From NCBI RefSeq assembly GCF_007992715.1, contig NZ_BKAU01000007.1, positions 246,181 through 310,180 on the forward strand: 64,000 nucleotides of DNA, given 5' to 3'. Under the pieces are notes generated by a model. The model was not told where the DNA came from. It was given only the letters and a program-made list of their open reading frames with translations, and made no database searches. Of this stretch, positions 1 through 8,368 are shown piece after piece (position 1 is the first letter of the stretch; each line of letters opens with the position of its first letter). The position numbers and the translations under genes are program-made. Source of the DNA: Chitinophaga cymbidii. Its GTDB lineage: Bacteria; Bacteroidota; Bacteroidia; Chitinophagales; Chitinophagaceae.

Positions 1-1028
1 TGCAGCGTGCCGGGCGTTACATAATCTTTTGCGTCGGTCACGAACACATCTTCCGTTTCCGGGTCCACCGCAATGCCATAAGGTATTTTGATCTGCTTTT
101 CTGTTCCGTCTGTAATAAAACTTTTATCCAGCACCGTTTCATCCCTGACATTCAACAACGTATAGCTGATGGCGTTAGTACCGGTGATGTAGCTCCATTC
201 CACACTGTAGATATATGCCAGGTCGTTATGAATGTAGAGGTTGCTCGCCGCGATGTCCAGCGTCTGCTTCAGCTGATCGGTATGGGTATCAATGACAAAT
301 ATTTTCGACGGCACATCATAGTAATCGCCGCGGGAGGTCACATAAAGATCGCCGTAGGCATCCAGCGCCATGCGGTGCAGGTTGATGCCCGCTTCTATCC
401 GCCTGATTTCCTGCTGCGTATCCAGGTTGATGACAGAAACGGTTTTTTCATAGTTAGGTGGACTGTACCCACCGGAGTTAACGACATACAGTTTATTCCC
501 CGCTACGATCAGCTGCTCGGGATTACGGCCGGTGGGTATTCTTGCTTCTACTTCCAGCGTGGCGGTATCCACCACCGCTACGTAGCCGTCGTTGGAAGTG
601 ATGTAGGCTTTATCCTTATAAAAATCCACGTAACGGCACTGGTTCACGTTGATTTGACGTATGCGCGTGACCGTATGCGCATCTACCACTTCTACCTTAT
701 TGGAGTTGTTGATCACGAGGTACATCTTTGCGCCGTAAATGGCGATGTAATTGCCTACGTCCCCCAGGCCCCTGGTTACTTCCGGGTTATACGCGGTGAA
801 GATGCGGCGGTCGTACCGGCCGGTGGTCAGGTCGAGGTAATCCAGTGAAGCTTTGTTCATGTTCATATTCCCTTCGTTCAGCAGGTACAGCCCGCGCACC
901 TTTCCATCCGGCGGCGCGGAGTGCTGGAAGTTCCGCACCATCTCCGATTCCACGCGCGGAATCACCACACCTTTCCGGCAGGCGGCCAGCAGCACGAAGC
1001 AGCTCAATATGAATATCCTGTTCATCAT
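1..1028 (-). CDS. YncE/BtuG-like beta-propeller surface lipoprotein (3' part missing)
   Basis: The reading frame runs off the window edge, so the C-terminus is missing. It opens with a lipoprotein signal whose lipobox reads LLAAC, followed by repeated propeller-blade motifs such as VEVVDAHTVTRIRQI and VAVVDTATLEVEARIPTG, which are typical of YncE-like seven-bladed beta-propellers. The start ATG overlaps the stop of the upstream TonB receptor by one base (TGATG), so it is the third gene of a riboswitch-led operon. In Bacteroides, surface propellers called BtuG cap the cobalamin receptor BtuB and bind B12 very tightly. By context this is probably such a partner, exposed on the outer membrane. 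The family call is firm; the B12-binding role is inferred from the operon. Confidence 0.8.
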   Translation of the reverse strand, partial: MMNRIFILSCFVLLAACRKGVVIPRVESEMVRNFQHSAPPDGKVRGLYLLNEGNMNMNKASLDYLDLTTGRYDRRIFTAYNPEVTRGLGDVGNYIAIYGAKMYLVINNSNKVEVVDAHTVTRIRQINVNQCRYVDFYKDKAYITSNDGYVAVVDTATLEVEARIPTGRNPEQLIVAGNKLYVVNSGGYSPPNYEKTVSVINLDTQQEIRRIEAGINLHRMALDAYGDLYVTSRGDYYDVPSKIFVIDTHTDQLKQTLDIAASNLYIHNDLAYIYSVEWSYITGTNAISYTLLNVRDETVLDKSFITDGTEKQIKIPYGIAVDPETEDVFVTDAKDYVTPGTL

Positions 1029-3208
1029 CAGAATGATATGTTTCCCGTGATCCTGAAATGCCTGCCAGGCATGGGAAAGTTCAGGATCACATCGTAATAC
1101 TGGTTCAAAAGATTATTGACTTCCACGGTAATGCCGTACCGCGAAAAGCGTTTGGACAACGACATATCGCTAGTATACCACGGCTCGATGTAGTTGATGA
1201 GAATATTGGTTTTCTGGCTGTAGCGTTCGCCAGTGTAAATAAAACTGTAATTCAGGTCCCAGTTCCGCCAGCTTGCATTGGCCGTGAAGGAGCCACTGTG
1301 CCGGGGCGTGTAGGGTATCTGGTGACCGTAGTTGTAGCCGCCGGGCGTTTGGTCCTGCGCTTCCTGGAACGTATAATTCACGCCGAGCGTAACGTCTACT
1401 CCATCCACCGGCTGCATGCCCGCACGCAGGCTTACGTCCACTCCTTTAATCACTACTTTGTCCAGGTTCATCATCGTCCATCTGAATAAATTGGCAGCAG
1501 GCACCGCTACGATCTTGTCTTTCACGTTGTTGTAATACGCATCGGCCTGTAGCGCGATGTATTGCAGGCGGCCGCGGAAAGGCTTTGCATAGCTGAAGCC
1601 CGCATTGTACTGGTTCGTGTACTCCGGGCGCAGGCTGGTGTTGCCGATGAAGGTGTAGTACAGATCGTTGAACGTGGGCATCCGGAATATGTTTTTGTAG
1701 AAGGCGCGGATGCGGAAATGATGTTCCGCAAATGGTTGCCAGGATGCGGAAAATGAAGGTGTTAGTTCGCGCTTGCTGCCGGCGCCGGTGTAGAAGCGCA
1801 CGTACTCGTCCACCATGGTGCCGAGCAGGCTGCCCTGCATTTCAAAGCGTTCGGAATATATGCGGGAGGCCAGGGCCACGAGGGTTGTATAACGAACGGG
1901 ATAACTGAAGCGATAAATATTCGCGTCTAATTTGTTGGCGATGAAGTCCATACTCAGCACTGCTTCCCACCAATCTTTAATTTGATACCGGTTGGCGATG
2001 GACAGGTATACCTCCTGCTGGGTGTAACGGTTGTCTAAAAAGCCTTTTTCATTCTGGTATTCAGGATCATGGTAACGGGTGAACAGATGGGTGTACTTTG
2101 CCCGCGCCTGCATGCTGTAGCGGCGGGTGAACTGTTTGTTATAGCCTGCCTGCGCAAAGAGGTCCCTATCCCACAAACGCTGGCTGTATTCAAAATGATT
2201 CGCCACGATCGCGCCGGGGAGGCCGCGTTCCGACTGGTAACCATAGACTTTGAACGTCCAGTTGCTGCTGTCCTTCAAATAACCTTTCAGTCCGCCTTCC
2301 ACGCGCCAGGCTTTTACATCCGCATTGTTTCTGATGGCGGTGGTATCATATGCGCCGTTGGTGTACCGGAAGCGGTATCTCCCGTGTGCATGCAGGTATT
2401 CCGCACTCACGTTGCCGTATATACGTTTACTGATCTTTTGCTGCCAGCGGACGGAAGGATTGATCAGGCCGAAGGAACCGGTCCTGATCCTGGCGTTCCC
2501 GTATGCGGAATCGCCCGGTTGCCGGGACGTGATGTACAGCGCACTGGCGGCGGAGAAGCCCCGCGCCGGCTGGAAGATATTATTCTGCTGCCCGCTGTAC
2601 AGGCTGATGCTGTCGATATTATCAAGGGAAAATCTGCCGAGGTCTACCTGTCCGTTCTGCGCATTGCCGAGCTGCAGGTCATCGTAGAACACAGCGGTGT
2701 GGTTGGTGCCCATGCTGCGGACGTTGATGGTTTTCAGCCCGCCTATCCCGCCGTAATCTTTCAGCTGCACGCCGGAGAAGAACCGTACGGCATCCGCTAC
2801 GCTGAGACTGTTGCGTTTTTGCAGGTCTTCGCCGGCGAGTATCTGTACGGGATGGCTGGTGCGGATGAGGAGCTGCATGCGTTTGGCTTCCACGGTGATA
2901 CCTTTGAGATCGCGGGCGGGATGGACCGTTGTATCCGCTGCATCGGGCCTGCCGTCCGAAGGGTCGCGGGGCAGTGCGGCCGTTGTATCCGCTGCATCGG
3001 GTCTGCCGTTCCAAAGGTTGCGGGGCAGTGCGGCCATTGTATCTGCTGCACCCCGCCTGCCGCTCCATAGGTTGCGCCGGGACTCCCCTGCGTGGGCAAC
3101 GTAATTCGCCTGTCTTTGCATATCGGCCTTTTGCTGCGCGGAAGCACTGCATGTGAGTAACAGGCAGGCCTCAACGCAACATATGGTCAGGATTGGTTTT
3201 AACTTCAT
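1028..3208 (-). CDS. TonB-dependent outer-membrane receptor, BtuB-like (cobalamin uptake)
   Basis: This 726-residue protein has a signal peptide ending near SASAQ, a low-complexity repeat linker (residues about 41-94), a TonB plug (about 98-220, with VEAKRMQLLIRTSHPVQIL and NVRSMGTNHTAVFYDD) and a 22-strand-type barrel that ends in phenylalanine. It has no SusC-type CarboxypepD or STN domain, so it is a classical siderophore/BtuB-type receptor. Its ATG overlaps the preceding propeller gene by four bases (ATGA), and the operon starts with a cobalamin riboswitch. Substrate import of B12 or corrinoids powered by TonB is therefore well supported by context. The unusual feature is the 18-residue tandem repeat between signal peptide and plug. 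Confidence 0.9.
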   Translation of the reverse strand: MKLKPILTICCVEACLLLTCSASAQQKADMQRQANYVAHAGESRRNLWSGRRGAADTMAALPRNLWNGRPDAADTTAALPRDPSDGRPDAADTTVHPARDLKGITVEAKRMQLLIRTSHPVQILAGEDLQKRNSLSVADAVRFFSGVQLKDYGGIGGLKTINVRSMGTNHTAVFYDDLQLGNAQNGQVDLGRFSLDNIDSISLYSGQQNNIFQPARGFSAASALYITSRQPGDSAYGNARIRTGSFGLINPSVRWQQKISKRIYGNVSAEYLHAHGRYRFRYTNGAYDTTAIRNNADVKAWRVEGGLKGYLKDSSNWTFKVYGYQSERGLPGAIVANHFEYSQRLWDRDLFAQAGYNKQFTRRYSMQARAKYTHLFTRYHDPEYQNEKGFLDNRYTQQEVYLSIANRYQIKDWWEAVLSMDFIANKLDANIYRFSYPVRYTTLVALASRIYSERFEMQGSLLGTMVDEYVRFYTGAGSKRELTPSFSASWQPFAEHHFRIRAFYKNIFRMPTFNDLYYTFIGNTSLRPEYTNQYNAGFSYAKPFRGRLQYIALQADAYYNNVKDKIVAVPAANLFRWTMMNLDKVVIKGVDVSLRAGMQPVDGVDVTLGVNYTFQEAQDQTPGGYNYGHQIPYTPRHSGSFTANASWRNWDLNYSFIYTGERYSQKTNILINYIEPWYTSDMSLSKRFSRYGITVEVNNLLNQYYDVILNFPMPGRHFRITGNISF
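2927..3088 (-). repeat. Three 54-bp in-frame tandem repeats in the TonB receptor gene
   Basis: Three copies of a 54-bp unit lie at 2927-2980, 2981-3034 and 3035-3088. The first two are nearly identical and the third has diverged. Each encodes 18 residues with the core pattern RNLWxGRxxAADTxAALP. Because the unit is a multiple of three, copy number can change without breaking the frame. It forms a spacer between the signal peptide and the plug domain. Confidence 0.85.
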
Positions 3209-4512
3209 GGTTGCAGCACCACCATGGCCGGGAAGTACCAGCCTTCGAAAGAAACCGTTTTCTTCAGGGCGCCGCTTGCCGCGTCATAGAACAGGAGGCG
3301 GTTGGTGCTGCCCGAGAACGGACCGTTGATGGTGGTGATCACCAGCTCATTATTCCGCGGATCGTAGGTCACGCCGGAGCCATAGAAATATTGCCCGTCC
3401 GGCAGGGTGATGAACGGCTCGTCGAGAGAAGCGGCGTTGCCGGAAGTATAGCGGTAGAGCTGTGTGCCATATGCCCAGCCCGCACCGGGACGAACGATAT
3501 AGATACTGTTTTCTTTTGTGGATGCCGTCATGTTCACGCTCCTCCACGCGCCCCAGGGCACTACGGTATGGAAGGGCATTTTCACGGAATCCAGCTCCAG
3601 GGTTTTCGGATCGATGCTCATCAGGAGCGAATCTTTTGCGCCGTAAACAAGCCCGTCTTTCCCCTGCACAAAACCGATGGTCGCTTTGTAAGGCTTCTGC
3701 ACGATGCCGAAGGTGGCGTTATCCAGCACTACCAGTCCGTCCGCCGCGGTATGCGCGAAAATATAATCGCCGCTTTGCAGCATGTTGCCCACTGTTCCCG
3801 AAATACCGGCGATCTTGCCGCCGAGGCCAAGAGTATTGAGGTTGACCGGGTAAATACCATCACCCGCGCCGATCAGCCCGCGGTTATCATCCACCCCCAC
3901 GAACGTCATGCCATTGCCGTCTGCCACGCTTTCCACGCGGCCGGTTTCTTTCAGCGTCTGCGCGTCCGTCACGATAAGCGGACCGCCGGCTTTCAGCATC
4001 ATGTACAGCTTGTTATGATAGATAGCGCCGTATTGCAGCGTGTTGGTAATTGTACCGAAGGCGTTGCCGGGGTTTTCCTTTTTATATACCCGGGTGTTCA
4101 CCGTATCCGCGCCATATGCGTAATAGTGCACGCTGCCGGTTTCCGTGCCGAACCATCCTTCGTTAAGAATGAAAAATCCGTTCTCGTACTTGCCCCATAC
4201 CTTGATGTTGTACACCAGGGAATCCCTGCCGACGTTGTTGCTGAGGTGAAGCACAACGCGGAATTCGCCGCCTTCGGTGGCCTGGAAGGTATAGACGGAA
4301 TCAGCGCCGGAAACTTCGCCGTTCACCTGCCATTGGTAGGTAACGCCGGCGGTGGGGTTAATGAGCGGCGCCAGGCGGACGGATTCACCGAGTGCAAGCG
4401 TGTCCTGCACCTTCGCGGCCCATGCTTTGGGAGCCATTGGCGACACATCATCATTCCGGCGGCAGGCGGCGAATGCCAGCACCAGCACCAGGAGGTGTAC
4501 ATGTTTTTTCAT
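3205..4512 (-). CDS. DUF5074-type beta-propeller lipoprotein of the B12 operon
   Basis: The start was set at the ATG giving MKKHVHLLVLVLAFAACRR, a lipoprotein signal with lipobox AFAAC; a longer in-frame start would bury this signal. Residues about 25-125 look like an Ig/PKD-type fold (TYQWQVNGE, GEFRVVLHLSNN). The remainder is a DUF5074/YncE-like propeller beginning GFFILNEGWFG, the same entry motif as GLYLLNEGN in the other propeller of this operon. It is the first gene after the cobalamin riboswitch and overlaps the TonB receptor by four bases. It is likely a surface-exposed BtuG-like cobalamin capture protein; the ligand is inferred from the riboswitch. It ends in VVLQP. Confidence 0.82.
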   Translation of the reverse strand: MKKHVHLLVLVLAFAACRRNDDVSPMAPKAWAAKVQDTLALGESVRLAPLINPTAGVTYQWQVNGEVSGADSVYTFQATEGGEFRVVLHLSNNVGRDSLVYNIKVWGKYENGFFILNEGWFGTETGSVHYYAYGADTVNTRVYKKENPGNAFGTITNTLQYGAIYHNKLYMMLKAGGPLIVTDAQTLKETGRVESVADGNGMTFVGVDDNRGLIGAGDGIYPVNLNTLGLGGKIAGISGTVGNMLQSGDYIFAHTAADGLVVLDNATFGIVQKPYKATIGFVQGKDGLVYGAKDSLLMSIDPKTLELDSVKMPFHTVVPWGAWRSVNMTASTKENSIYIVRPGAGWAYGTQLYRYTSGNAASLDEPFITLPDGQYFYGSGVTYDPRNNELVITTINGPFSGSTNRLLFYDAASGALKKTVSFEGWYFPAMVVLQP

Positions 4513-4639
4513 ATGCTGTTTTATTTTTCTCAACAAAAACCGTACGCAGTTCGCTGCATACCCAACGCATAACAAGAATATATCGCTGACATGGCGTTAC
4601 ATCCCGACTTTTCACCCGAAAGCGTTGATGGAAATTCAG

Positions 4640-4826
4640 TTGGCAGGTCTTCTGGCTTTCCTGCTTTTCCGGCGGCCTTCCCTTCTTTTCGAAAGTGGCT
4701 TGGAGATGATCCGGAAAAACGTTCCGCGGAGCGGAAGCAGGATTACAGCTACGGGGATAGCTCCGGTCTTGCACCGGATTCCCTTTTAATGCGCGTCCCG
4801 GTGTTGGGACGCAGCAACCAAATGCG
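4640..4826 (-). promoter_or_regulatory. Cobalamin (adenosylcobalamin) riboswitch
   Basis: On the minus strand the hallmark conserved blocks appear in order: AAAGGGAATCCGGTGCAAG, then ACCGGAGCTATCCCCGTAGC and TGTAA, then GCCACT followed by a GGGAAGGC block, and last AAGCCAGAAGACCTGCC (the B12-box end of the aptamer). It lies about 130 nt upstream of the first propeller start codon. B12 binding normally represses expression of such uptake operons, here most likely by masking the start region because no run-off terminator follows. Confidence 0.93.
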
Positions 4827-4830
4827 GATG

Positions 4831-4861
4831 CAAACCTAAGATAACGGGGGGAATTATCAAA
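4831..4861 (-). promoter_or_regulatory. Bacteroidota-type promoter of the B12 operon
   Basis: The minus strand reads TTTG (4861-4858), exactly 19 nt, then TAGGTTTG (4838-4831). This matches the -33/-7 consensus of the Bacteroidota primary sigma factor and puts the transcript start just before the riboswitch. Confidence 0.75.
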
Positions 4862-4935
4862 ATTTAAAGGGATGATGGTGGTCATCGGCGGGCGGCACAG
4901 TATGTCAGCGCTTGCGGGAGGCGCCTGCCGCAGGA

Positions 4936-4972
4936 TAAAAAAAGGGCCGCCTCCGCATGGAAGCGACCCTTA
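4936..4972 (-). terminator. Intrinsic terminator downstream of the TlpA-like gene
   Basis: The minus strand has a 13-bp stem, AAGGGTCGCTTCC with GGAGGCGGCCCTT (G-T pairs allowed), an ATGC loop and a run of T. It closes the SusC/SusD/TlpA operon just before the promoter of the B12 operon. Confidence 0.85.
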
Positions 4973-4995
4973 TTATGGTACAGGTTTCAGTATGG

Positions 4996-6084
4996 CTATT
5001 GTGCAAACAGCTCCGCCAGTTTCTCCTGCAATGCTTCTGCCCGCAGGTCTTTTGCGATCACCTTGCCGGAGGGGTCCAGCAGGAAGTTCGTGGGTACGGA
5101 ACGGATGCCGTATTCCTCCACGATATCGCTTTTCCATCCTTTCAGATCACCCACATGTACCCATGCCAGCCCGTCTTTGGCGATGGCGGCGAGCCATGCA
5201 TCGCGCTTGGTGTCCAGCGTTACGCCGAGCACTTCGAAGCCTTTGCCGTTGTACCTGTTAAAGGCAGCCACCACGTTCGGGTTCTCCCTGCGGCAGGGCC
5301 CGCACCAGCTGGCCCAGAAATCAACCAGCACATATTTTCCTTTGTAACTGGATAGCTTTACGATGTTGCCTGCGGTATCGGCCAGTGCAAAATCGGGCCG
5401 CGCACCGATGCCGGTCTTTGCCGCGATTGCCTTCATCTCCACGATCTGCTTTCCGTATACGGAGTTGAGCGCAGCGGGCTTCAGCACAGGCATCAGCATG
5501 TCCACTTTTTCAGGAGCGGGGTAATCGATATAGCGGCTGATGATGACCCAGGGCGCAACCGGCGAAGCAGCGTATTTGCGTACGAACCTGAATACGGCGG
5601 TATCCATTTCCTCACCAAGCTCGTCAAATCCCTTTTTGACATCTGCCCTGGCTACCGAGTCTTTCGACTTTTCGGCGGCATCCAGCTTTTGATATAAAGT
5701 ACCGGCTTTGGTATGGATCACGCTCCAGGCTTCATTCCACGCTTTGTACGCGGCCTGATGCGGTGTGCCGGTAAGGGTTACATCCTTCAGTTCACTGTCC
5801 GCCGTAAACGTCATCGTACCTTTATCTGCAAAGAAGCTGTATCCGTTGCGGACGCCTTCGAAGCGCAGGAAGTAGAATTGTCCGCTGCTGGTCTTGCCGC
5901 TGAAGCTGAATTGCCCGTTTTGCAGCATGGTGGAATCCAGCACCTGCTTTTTGTTTTCGGTATGGCCGAGGTATACTTTACCGGAGGGGCGGTCTTTGAT
6001 CGTTCCTTTAAGAACGAAAGCCTCCTTCTTCTGGGCGTAAGCGGCAGAAGAGCATAAAAGCGCAATGGCTAACAATCTTTTCAT
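4996..6084 (-). CDS. TlpA-family thiol-disulfide oxidoreductase with DUF4369-like N-terminus
   Basis: This 362-residue protein starts with a Sec signal peptide (cleavage near AYAQ). A DUF4369-like beta domain covers residues about 22-110, a helical linker follows, and the C-terminal thioredoxin fold (about 228-362) carries WASWCGPC with the redox cysteines at 261 and 264. The domain order is that of Bacteroidota periplasmic TlpA/ResA-like proteins, which keep cysteines reduced or help cofactor maturation. It is the last gene of the SusC/SusD locus, 16 nt after the PKD-like lipoprotein gene, and a strong terminator follows. It is probably co-expressed with the transporter, perhaps to handle thiols in the imported material; that link is inference. 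Confidence 0.9.
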   Translation of the reverse strand: MKRLLAIALLCSSAAYAQKKEAFVLKGTIKDRPSGKVYLGHTENKKQVLDSTMLQNGQFSFSGKTSSGQFYFLRFEGVRNGYSFFADKGTMTFTADSELKDVTLTGTPHQAAYKAWNEAWSVIHTKAGTLYQKLDAAEKSKDSVARADVKKGFDELGEEMDTAVFRFVRKYAASPVAPWVIISRYIDYPAPEKVDMLMPVLKPAALNSVYGKQIVEMKAIAAKTGIGARPDFALADTAGNIVKLSSYKGKYVLVDFWASWCGPCRRENPNVVAAFNRYNGKGFEVLGVTLDTKRDAWLAAIAKDGLAWVHVGDLKGWKSDIVEEYGIRSVPTNFLLDPSGKVIAKDLRAEALQEKLAELFAQ

Positions 6085-6100
6085 TCAACTGTATTTAAGG

Positions 6101-7606
6101 TTATGGTACTTTAAATCCGATGTCCACGATCCTGCCGAAGCCTTCATAGCGGTTCCTGTATTCGCTGAAATTACCAACGGAGGATACTTCAAAGAAATAC
6201 AGCCGGCCCTGCGTACCGTCCCAGGTCACAGCCGCGAGCAGCGAAGCGCCTTCCGGCTGGCGCAGGAACTTCATCTGCGTCACCGTCTCCCCTGCCGGGA
6301 AGGTGTATTGCTGCACGGTGGTGTTGGAGGTGGTTTCGTAGCGGTACATGGTGTTGCCGGTGGCGTAGTAGATGTGCGGCGTGATGGTGGATGAGGCCAT
6401 GCCGGTCATGTTGAGGATGCCGGGGGCATTCATTTGTGTTTTCTGGAGGGTGACGTTCGGCGGGTCGTTGTTCGCTATCGCCAGCTTGAAGCGGAGCAGC
6501 CAGGGTACATTGGACGCATCTTTCATCACCGCATTATACTCCCGGGTGATATTTGCGGAATCGAGATAAAGCATGTCCAGCCCCACATCATTCATATCAA
6601 ACAATGTACTGGCCGCAATAGGCAGATTGGTCAACGCCGTATTGCCTACCTGGTAGAAACGCTTTTTCACCTTATCATATATCACGGCGCTATAAGTAGT
6701 GCCTCCGGCAACAAACGGCGTAGCCTCATAATTATAGTGCCCTTCCGGCGTGCTCAGCGCCGCCCCCCATTTCTTGGAGCCGGGGAAACCGCCTACCAGG
6801 TTCGCATGTACCTTTCCATCATTGATCACAATACCCTGTGAAGCGAACAGGCTGTTGGCATTGGCGCTGGTGCTCATCCAGGTCATACGCAGGGGTTTGA
6901 TCACCGCGGGCGCGCCGTAGAACAGGTAAGCATAATCGAATTTCCGCAACATGGTCTGGTAATCCAGCTCCATACCGCTACCTGCTCCCAGCAGATAGAT
7001 CTTCCGGGAGGTGACGGACACATCGTCCGTTACCTGGAACGGCGAAAGCTCCACTTTTACGGGATTCTCCAGCGGATAGGACGGGTTCAGCGAAGTGTAA
7101 ATACCTCTTTCCACGCTCCCGTCCGGCAGGATCATCGAGAGATCGCCGCCGGCAGGCTTGCTTTCCAGCAATATCCAGCCGGTCGCATACTTATTGATGA
7201 TGGTGAGATTGTAATAAATAGCGGAACTGACACCGGTGTTTCTGTCTGTTACCCGGTAGGTCAGGCGGTAATTCTGCCCGAGGGAAAAAGGCGGGTCCTT
7301 GATCTCCACGGCCAGGTTACGATCGGTGGAGATCACCGTCCTGGGCATGGTATAGCTGCTGGCGGGCGAGTTATCGAATACCATCCATTCGTAGGACAGG
7401 CTGTCTTCATGCTGGCTGGCCGACTGCTCAATGACGGGCGTGATCTTCAGCGAATCCCCAAGTGTAATGGAAATGTTCACCGGGTTGGCGGGATCGGATA
7501 CTGCCAGCCGGTTGATGGGCTTGTAATCATAATTGCCTTTATCCTTATAGCAACCTGTCAGCAATGCGGCCAGCAGTATAGATAATATGGTTCCTGAAAA
7601 TTTCAT
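6101..7606 (-). CDS. PKD-like family surface lipoprotein of a SusC/SusD locus
   Basis: The 501-residue protein has a lipoprotein signal with lipobox LLTGC followed by YKDKGNYDYKPIN, the characteristic opening of the Bacteroidota PKD-like lipoproteins found beside DUF4843 proteins. Residues about 30-140 resemble tandem PKD/Ig-like strands (DSLSYEWMVFDN, NYRLTYRVTDRNTG). The rest looks like a propeller-like all-beta domain with aromatic repeats (YYATGNTMYRYE). No catalytic motif is visible. It follows SusC, SusD and DUF4843 with short gaps. By analogy with the accessory lipoproteins of the Bacteroides BT2261-2264 transporter it probably sits on the SusCD complex at the cell surface and helps capture substrate; that role is inferred. 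Confidence 0.8.
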   Translation of the reverse strand: MKFSGTILSILLAALLTGCYKDKGNYDYKPINRLAVSDPANPVNISITLGDSLKITPVIEQSASQHEDSLSYEWMVFDNSPASSYTMPRTVISTDRNLAVEIKDPPFSLGQNYRLTYRVTDRNTGVSSAIYYNLTIINKYATGWILLESKPAGGDLSMILPDGSVERGIYTSLNPSYPLENPVKVELSPFQVTDDVSVTSRKIYLLGAGSGMELDYQTMLRKFDYAYLFYGAPAVIKPLRMTWMSTSANANSLFASQGIVINDGKVHANLVGGFPGSKKWGAALSTPEGHYNYEATPFVAGGTTYSAVIYDKVKKRFYQVGNTALTNLPIAASTLFDMNDVGLDMLYLDSANITREYNAVMKDASNVPWLLRFKLAIANNDPPNVTLQKTQMNAPGILNMTGMASSTITPHIYYATGNTMYRYETTSNTTVQQYTFPAGETVTQMKFLRQPEGASLLAAVTWDGTQGRLYFFEVSSVGNFSEYRNRYEGFGRIVDIGFKVP

Positions 7607-7625
7607 TTCAATGCTTTTAAGATTA

Positions 7626-8357
7626 TTAAGGAAACACTACCTGTTCTCCGTTCTCGTCATACATAGGCCCGTTGGCCTGCTCGTAATTGTAAAGCGCCAG
7701 CTTTACGGACTGGATCAGGTATTGCATGTCACCGGGGAAAATGGCGCCGGTCCAGACGGTCTTTCCTGTTACATCTATCATGAATTTGAACTTCACCATG
7801 GAATAGGCGCCGAAGCTCGGTGACAGGCTGCCGTCCCAGTTACCCGGCTTCAGCAGCTGATCGTTGATGCTCACCTTGTAGTGCAGCCGGTCATATTTAT
7901 TGGCGAAAGGATTGGGTTTATCGCTGTAACCAGGTTTGAAATCCGCTGATTCGCTGATCTCGAAAACAACATGCACCATGCTGTCCTTCAAACCGGGACG
8001 CCGGTATAACAATACCGGTATGCGGGCATCAAATGCATTCGCCGGTATGATCAGCGGCTGTACCGCATAATGATAGCCCGCCACAGCGGTGGAAGTATCC
8101 AGCACTGTCAGTTTGATCTCCCGGTCATGGTCAACGGCATCTCCCATGATCCTGAAGTTGAGCCAGGCGGTGTCTACAGTGATGTCATCCGGCCCTGTGG
8201 CAAAGGTGTACATCGTGCTGTCGGAGTTCGTGACGAACTTTGTAAAATATACCCTGGGGTCCTGCTGGTACATGACCCTTTCTTCCTTTGAACAGGCGGT
8301 TGCCAGCACGGCGAGGAATAGTGCGGCATATATGATCAGTTTGTTATTTTCCATCAT
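7626..8357 (-). CDS. DUF4843 domain lipoprotein
   Basis: The 243-residue protein has a lipoprotein signal (lipobox LATAC) then SKEERVMYQQDPRVYFTK, the typical N-terminus of DUF4843 proteins. The body is all-beta, with conserved-looking segments such as LNFRIMGDAVDHDREIKLTV and RIPVLLYRRPGLKD. Two adjacent ATGs are possible and the first was kept. DUF4843 genes almost always lie between susD and a PKD-like gene, as here (11 nt after SusD, 19 nt before the PKD-like gene). The molecular function is unknown; a surface accessory of the SusCD transporter is the best guess. Confidence 0.85.
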   Translation of the reverse strand: MMENNKLIIYAALFLAVLATACSKEERVMYQQDPRVYFTKFVTNSDSTMYTFATGPDDITVDTAWLNFRIMGDAVDHDREIKLTVLDTSTAVAGYHYAVQPLIIPANAFDARIPVLLYRRPGLKDSMVHVVFEISESADFKPGYSDKPNPFANKYDRLHYKVSINDQLLKPGNWDGSLSPSFGAYSMVKFKFMIDVTGKTVWTGAIFPGDMQYLIQSVKLALYNYEQANGPMYDENGEQVVFP

Positions 8358-8368
8358 TCCTGTTTTTT

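Noticed and set aside
3193..4572. 459-codon plus-strand frame opposite the DUF5074 gene
   Set aside because: The minus-strand gene has a lipobox, a riboswitch and operon overlaps; the plus frame has no such support.
4451..4885. 144-codon minus-strand frame across the B12 riboswitch
   Set aside because: It covers the riboswitch aptamer and promoter and has no protein features.
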